This document shows positions 6,270-9,030 of a stretch of 9,030 bases of DNA, in pieces. This stretch comes from Chloroflexota bacterium. GTDB lineage: Bacteria > Chloroflexota > Limnocylindria > Limnocylindrales > CSP1-4. Both the position numbers and the translations under genes were made by a program. How positions within the stretch are numbered: the first letter of the stretch is position 1; each line of letters begins with the position of its first letter. Where the stretch lies: assembly GCA_016200675.1 (NCBI GenBank), contig JACQEH010000183.1:1-9030 (forward strand), written 5' to 3'. A model generated the notes under the pieces. The model was not told the origin of the DNA, ran no database searches, and worked only from the letters and a program-made list of their open reading frames with translations.

Positions 6270-7054
6270 ACCGGACCTTCACGGACACGGCCGTCATCAC
6301 CTGGCGGAACCTGAAGCGGATCCCCCGGATCCCGGAGCTCGCGATCTTCGCGATCCTCCAGTCGATCATGTTCGTGGTCCTCTTCGCCTTCGTCTTCGGC
6401 GGGGCGATCCCCCTCCCGAACGGCGGCAACTACCGCGAGTACCTGATGCCCGGAATCTTCGCCCAGACGATCGTCTTCGCGGCCGCGACGACCGCCGTCG
6501 GCATGCGCGACGACCTCAACAAGGGACTCCTCGACCGCTTCCGGTCGCTGCCCATGGCCCGCCCCGCCGTCCTCATCGGACGGATCGCGGCCGACGTCAC
6601 CTACAACGCGGGGATCCTCGTGGTCCTCATGGCTTCGGGCTACGTCGTCGGCTGGCGCGTCAACACCGGCCTGCCGGAGCTGCTCGCTGGCGTCGGCCTG
6701 CTCCTCCTGTTCGCACTGGCGATGACGGCGATCGGGGTCTGGCTGGGGCTCGTGGTCCCGAGCGTGGAGGTCGCCCAGCAGGTGTCCTTCACGGTCCTCT
6801 TCCCGATCACCTTCCTCTCGAACGTCTTCGTCCCGCCCCAGTCGCTGCCGAGCTGGCTGCAGCCCGTCGCGGAATGGAACCCCGTCTCGACCCTGACGGC
6901 CGCGACGCGGGACCTGTGGGGCAACCCGAACCCCTACGTCGGCTCCGGCCTGCCCGGCCAGCAGCCGGCCCTCGTGACCGTCCTCTGGGTGATCGTGATC
7001 CTGGCGGTCTTCCTGCCGATGGGCGTCCGCCGCTACCGGAACATGAGCCGCTAG
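6266..7054 (+). CDS. DrrB-family ABC-2 transporter permease
   Basis: This is a 262-residue permease partner of the DrrA-like ATPase, and its ATG overlaps that gene's stop (ATGA). It has six predicted helices. Family motifs are present: DDLNKGLLDRFRSLPMARP in the coupling region after helix 2, then FPITFLSNVFVP, and WLQPVAEWNPVSTLTAATRD near the C-terminus. DrrAB-type pairs export antibiotics, lipids or other hydrophobic compounds; the substrate here is unknown. The reading frame is intact and of normal length, although its ATPase carries a large internal deletion. That argues either that the locus is still in use or that the ATPase lesion is recent or artefactual. It is the last gene of this operon. 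A hairpin at 7126-7155 may help stop transcription. Confidence 0.95.
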   Translation: MNRTFTDTAVITWRNLKRIPRIPELAIFAILQSIMFVVLFAFVFGGAIPLPNGGNYREYLMPGIFAQTIVFAAATTAVGMRDDLNKGLLDRFRSLPMARPAVLIGRIAADVTYNAGILVVLMASGYVVGWRVNTGLPELLAGVGLLLLFALAMTAIGVWLGLVVPSVEVAQQVSFTVLFPITFLSNVFVPPQSLPSWLQPVAEWNPVSTLTAATRDLWGNPNPYVGSGLPGQQPALVTVLWVIVILAVFLPMGVRRYRNMSR

Positions 7055-7125
7055 ACGGGAGCCCGCTGTCCGCGAGCCCGTCGCGGCACCGGGGCGGCGC
7101 CGTCGCGCACGCCACGGGACAAGGA

Positions 7126-7155
7126 AGAACCCCGGTTGGTCGGGACCGGGGTTCT
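7126..7155 (-). terminator. Hairpin terminator of the tRNA-fMet gene (possibly bidirectional)
   Basis: A perfect 10-bp inverted repeat, AGAACCCCGG (7126-7135) and CCGGGGTTCT (7146-7155), has a 10-base loop. Read on the minus strand it lies 14 bases after the tRNA 3' end and is followed by TCCTTG, a weak pyrimidine-rich tail. It would therefore end tRNA transcription, and it may also stop read-through from the DrrB gene converging from the other side. There is no T-run on the plus side. Confidence 0.7.
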
Positions 7156-7169
7156 AGGTGCAGGCGATT

Positions 7170-7244
7170 TGGTTGCGGGGAAGGGATTCGAACCCTTGAC
7201 CTTCGGGTTATGAGCCCGACGAGCTGCCGCTGCTCCACCCCGCG
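7170..7244 (-). tRNA. Initiator tRNA-fMet (CAT anticodon)
   Basis: On the minus strand this folds as a full cloverleaf of 75 bases with encoded CCA. The acceptor arm is CGCGGGG/CCCCGCA. The D arm is GAGC/GCTC with a short 7-base loop, the anticodon arm is TCGGG-CTCATAA-CCCGA, the variable loop is five bases, and the T arm is AAGGG-TTCGAAT-CCCTT. Two initiator hallmarks are seen: the unpaired C1 x A72 at the acceptor end, and three consecutive G:C pairs at the base of the anticodon stem. This separates it from elongator Met and Ile2 tRNAs. It starts translation by delivering formyl-methionine to the ribosomal P site. A promoter lies directly upstream and a hairpin directly downstream, so it is a single-gene transcription unit. 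Confidence 0.97.
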
Positions 7245-7251
7245 ACCTTCA

Positions 7252-7280
7252 ATGCTACTCGACGGGGTCGCTTCTGACAA
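7252..7280 (-). promoter_or_regulatory. Sigma-70-type promoter of the tRNA-fMet gene
   Basis: On the minus strand, TTGTCA (7275-7280; five of six to the -35 consensus) is followed by a 17-base spacer and TAGCAT (7252-7257; four of six to the -10 consensus). Transcription would begin only a few bases before the tRNA 5' end at 7244. The 5' leader would be very short. Confidence 0.75.
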
Positions 7281-7312
7281 ACGGCCCGACGTCTCGACCG
7301 GCGCAGCTCGCC

Positions 7313-7318
7313 TATCCT
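7313..7318 (+). promoter_or_regulatory. Candidate -10 box of a leaderless aminotransferase transcript
   Basis: TATCCT ends six bases before the ATG at 7325. A TANNNT box at this distance is the usual layout of leaderless genes in high-GC bacteria, and no good Shine-Dalgarno is present. No clear -35 is seen. It is divergent from the tRNA promoter about 35 bases away. Confidence 0.4.
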
Positions 7319-7324
7319 CGGGGC

Positions 7325-8526
7325 ATGCGACCCTTCAGCCCCGGCAGCCCGTGGCGCTTCACGCCGGGAGTGACGTTCCTCAACCACGGCTCCTTCGGCG
7401 CCTGCCCGGTCCCGGTCCTGGCCTGGCAGCGATCGCTCGTCGATGAGCTCGAATCCAACCCGATCGCCTTCCTCGACACGACGATCGAGGATCGCCTCGA
7501 TGCGGCACGGGCCCGGGTCGCGGCCTTCCTGGGCGCGGATCCGGACGGCATCGTCTTCCTGCCCAACGCGACGACGGGCGTCTCGACCGTCCTCCGATCG
7601 CTTGAGCTCTCGCCAGGCGACCAGCTGCTGACCACGAACCACGAGTACAACGCCACGCTGAACGCCCTTGCCGAGGTGGCCCGCGCTTCGGGCGCCGAGG
7701 TCGTCCGGGTGGACCTCCCGTTCGAGATCGCGTCCGAGCGGCAGGTCACCGAGGCCCTATGGCCGCGGTCACGCCCCGCACCCGCCTGGCCCTGGTCAGC
7801 CACGTCACGAGCCCCAGCGCGACGATCCTGCCGCTGGCCGACATCGTCAGGGAACTCGAGGCCCGGGGCGTGGACACGCTCGTCGACGCCGCCCACGCGC
7901 CGGGCCAGGTCCCGGTCGACGTGGCCGGCCTCGGCGCCGCCTACTGGACCGCAAACGGCCACAAGTGGCTGTGCGGCCCCAAGGGCTCGGCCGTCCTCCA
8001 CGTCCGGGCTGACCGTCGGGAGCGGGTCCGGCCCCTGGTCATCAGCCACGGCTTCAACGACGCCCGTCCGGATCGGCTGCGGCTGTGGAAGGAGTTCGAC
8101 TGGACCGGGACCGTGGACCCGACCGCGCATCTCGCCCTGCCCGAGGCGATCCGCGTGGTCGGGGCCATGGAGCCGGGGGGTTGGCCGGCCCTCATGGCCG
8201 CCAATCACCAGCTCGTGATCGAGGGGCGGGAACGGATCGCCGGGGCCCTCGGCGTCGAGCTCCGGATCCCGACCGAGCTCCACGGCTCGATGGCCATCGT
8301 GCCCCTGCCACTCCCGCTCCGCGACATGGCCATCCAGGCCTTGAAGGCGGACCTCATGGATGTCGACGGGATCGAGGTCCCGCTCACGGCCTTCCCGGTC
8401 CCGGCGGCCCGCCGGCAGCCGGGCGATCCACCGACGGCCGCGGCCGTCCGGATCTCGGCCCAGCGCTACAACGAGGCGGCCGACTACGATCGCCTCGCCG
8501 AGGCCCTCGCCCGCCGCCTCCGCTAG
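7325..8526 (+). pseudogene. Class V PLP-dependent aminotransferase (isopenicillin-N epimerase-like), frameshifted
   Basis: Together the two parts make about 400 residues, the normal length for isopenicillin-N epimerase-like class V aminotransferases. These are fold-type I PLP enzymes that act on amino acids or cysteine derivatives. Frame 1 runs 7325-7756 (144 residues) and holds the family start TFLNHGSFGACP, then FLPNATTGVS and TTNHEYNATLNA. The remainder is in another frame from 7759 to 8526 (255 residues). It contains LALVSHVTSPSATILP, the PLP-contacting Asp in LVDAAHAPGQ and the Schiff-base Lys in NGHKWLCGPKG. One missing base in CCCTATGG near 7757-7758 explains the break. Without it, frame 1 reads on to a stop at 8218 as nonsense. 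Everything else is intact, so this is either a recent mutation or a sequencing error. Annotators may list two overlapping ORFs here. Confidence 0.88.
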
Positions 8527-8534
8527 CCCTGATC

Positions 8535-8551
8535 TCCACAGATGCTGTGGA
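8535..8551 (+). terminator. Hairpin after the aminotransferase gene
   Basis: TCCACAG and CTGTGGA form a perfect 7-bp stem around an ATG triloop, beginning nine bases after the aminotransferase stop. There is no T-run afterwards, so it is at best a weak or factor-assisted terminator, or a 3'-end stabilising structure. Confidence 0.4.
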
Positions 8552-8614
8552 CGAAGCCCCCGGCGCGCGCGTCGGCTAGGCATCAACTCGGACGCGACCA
8601 CGGCCCAAGCCGCC

Positions 8615-8783
8615 GGACTCCGAGGCCAGTCCTCGCCTACCAATGGGTAAGCCACTGGACTGGAGGGCCAGTCCCGGCCGCTCCAGTGGCCGCCGGCATC
8701 GGGCCTGGACGAGACCACTGGACTCCCGGGCCATCACGGAGGACAGCTGCCGCCGCCAGCTGGATTGCCCGGCCAGTCGTGAT
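8615..8783. repeat. Cluster of short inverted and direct repeats in the gap before ppc
   Basis: The gap 8527-8836 has no convincing gene. It contains GGCCAGTCC at 8624 and 8666 (eight of nine bases again at 8771) and CCACTGGACT at 8652 and 8715. GGACTGG/CCAGTCC forms a hairpin at 8657-8674. The longer pair CCACTGGA/TCCAGTGG (8652-8689) is mutually exclusive with it. Further on, CAGCTG/CAGCTG (8744-8762) is nested inside ATCACG/CGTGAT (8733-8783). The sequences could mark a structured RNA, a worn repetitive element, or the 3' regions of the two converging genes. Confidence 0.55.
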
Positions 8784-8836
8784 CCCCGCGCGGCGTTGTT
8801 GGAGTGTTGGCGGAGCCGGGAGGGCTGCGAGCGTCG

Positions 8837-9030
8837 CTAGCCGGTCACCTGCAGGCCGGCGGCGACGCCGCTGACCGTGAGGTGCACGAGGCGCTCCAGC
8901 GCGGCGCGGTCGGGGTCGTCGGGCGCCATGGCCCGAAGCCGGCCCAGCAGCCCGACCTGGAGCTCGGACAGTGTGTCGACGTCGGGATTGCGGAGGGCGA
9001 TGGCGCGGGCGATCGCGGGCGATCGCTCCA
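8837..9030 (-). CDS. ppc: Phosphoenolpyruvate carboxylase, C-terminal fragment
   Basis: The minus strand encodes the last 63 residues of PEP carboxylase, which makes oxaloacetate from PEP and bicarbonate to refill the TCA cycle. The rest of the gene, roughly 900 codons in the family, lies beyond the right edge. Recognisable elements are the conserved stretch LRNPDVDTLSELQVGLLGRL (fragment residues 12-31), matching the usual LRNxYxDPLxxLQxELLxR, and the C-terminal helix LTVSGVAAGLQVTG. The family normally ends in the invariant -NTG; here it ends -VTG. By my alignment to E. coli PEPC, the Asn881 position, one of four aspartate-inhibitor ligands, is Val, while the Arg832 position (R of LRN) is kept. 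The stop is TAG at 8837-8839. The gene converges on the aminotransferase. Confidence 0.9.
   Translation of the reverse strand, partial: ERSPAIARAIALRNPDVDTLSELQVGLLGRLRAMAPDDPDRAALERLVHLTVSGVAAGLQVTG

Noticed and set aside
6807..7280. A minus-strand open frame containing a translated tRNA sequence
   Set aside because: The central part is simply tRNA-fMet read as codons, a common false ORF.
6874..7446. A plus-strand open frame running through the tRNA into the aminotransferase
   Set aside because: Part of it is the complement of the tRNA, and the rest is out of frame with the DrrB and aminotransferase genes. It has no protein motif.
7750..7760. Programmed -1 ribosomal frameshift in the aminotransferase gene
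   Set aside because: A -1 slip after CTA would join the frames, but GGCCCTA is not a slippery heptamer and this family is not known to use frameshifting. A lost base is simpler.
7312..8718. A 468-codon minus-strand open frame opposite the aminotransferase
   Set aside because: It is an antisense shadow of low-complexity composition. The plus strand has clear PLP-enzyme motifs over the same span.
8542..8874. Short plus-strand open frames in the gap before ppc
   Set aside because: Composition is Arg/Pro/Ser-rich, with no ribosome binding site and no motif. They overlap the real minus-strand ppc end.

Overview
The window is very GC-rich chromosomal DNA with strong G/C preference at third codon positions. 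It looks like a free-living aerobic bacterium. The best guess is a high-GC Chloroflexota (Limnocylindria-like), with Actinomycetota as the alternative. This rests on the small subunit IV-like protein, the A2-type oxidase and the general look of the proteins; no marker here settles the phylum.

Positions 2-2894 are the 3' part of an aa3-type cytochrome c oxidase operon on the + strand. It holds the C-terminal part of subunit I (ctaD), subunit III (ctaE), a 63-residue two-helix subunit IV-like protein, and a 356-residue membrane protein. That last protein has a duplicated two-helix module and ends in a type-1 copper (cupredoxin) domain. Subunit II is not in the window and presumably lies upstream. 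Positions 2941-5197 continue on the same strand with a membrane-anchored TlpA/ResA-like thioredoxin, an ABC ATPase and an ABC-2 permease. These three are linked by GTGA stop/start overlaps and look like one translationally coupled unit, plausibly serving oxidase or cytochrome maturation.

After a 190-bp gap with a degenerate ~16-bp tandem repeat and a TATACT box, a second ABC exporter of the DrrA/DrrB type follows (5388-7054). Its ATPase lacks about 30 residues in frame, exactly the D-loop to switch-residue segment. It should therefore be impaired, altered, or the product of an assembly error.

A minus-strand initiator tRNA (tRNA-fMet, C1 x A72 mismatch, encoded CCA) sits at 7170-7244, with a clear promoter upstream and a hairpin terminator downstream. 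Next on the + strand is a class V PLP-dependent aminotransferase (isopenicillin-N epimerase-like), broken by a one-base frameshift near 7757. A 310-bp gap (8527-8836) full of short inverted repeats separates it from the C-terminus of phosphoenolpyruvate carboxylase on the minus strand, which runs off the right edge.

There is no phage, transposon, CRISPR or defence island. The most notable items are the ATPase deletion, the tandem repeat in front of that operon, the cupredoxin-tailed membrane protein, and a substitution at the predicted aspartate-binding Asn of PEP carboxylase.
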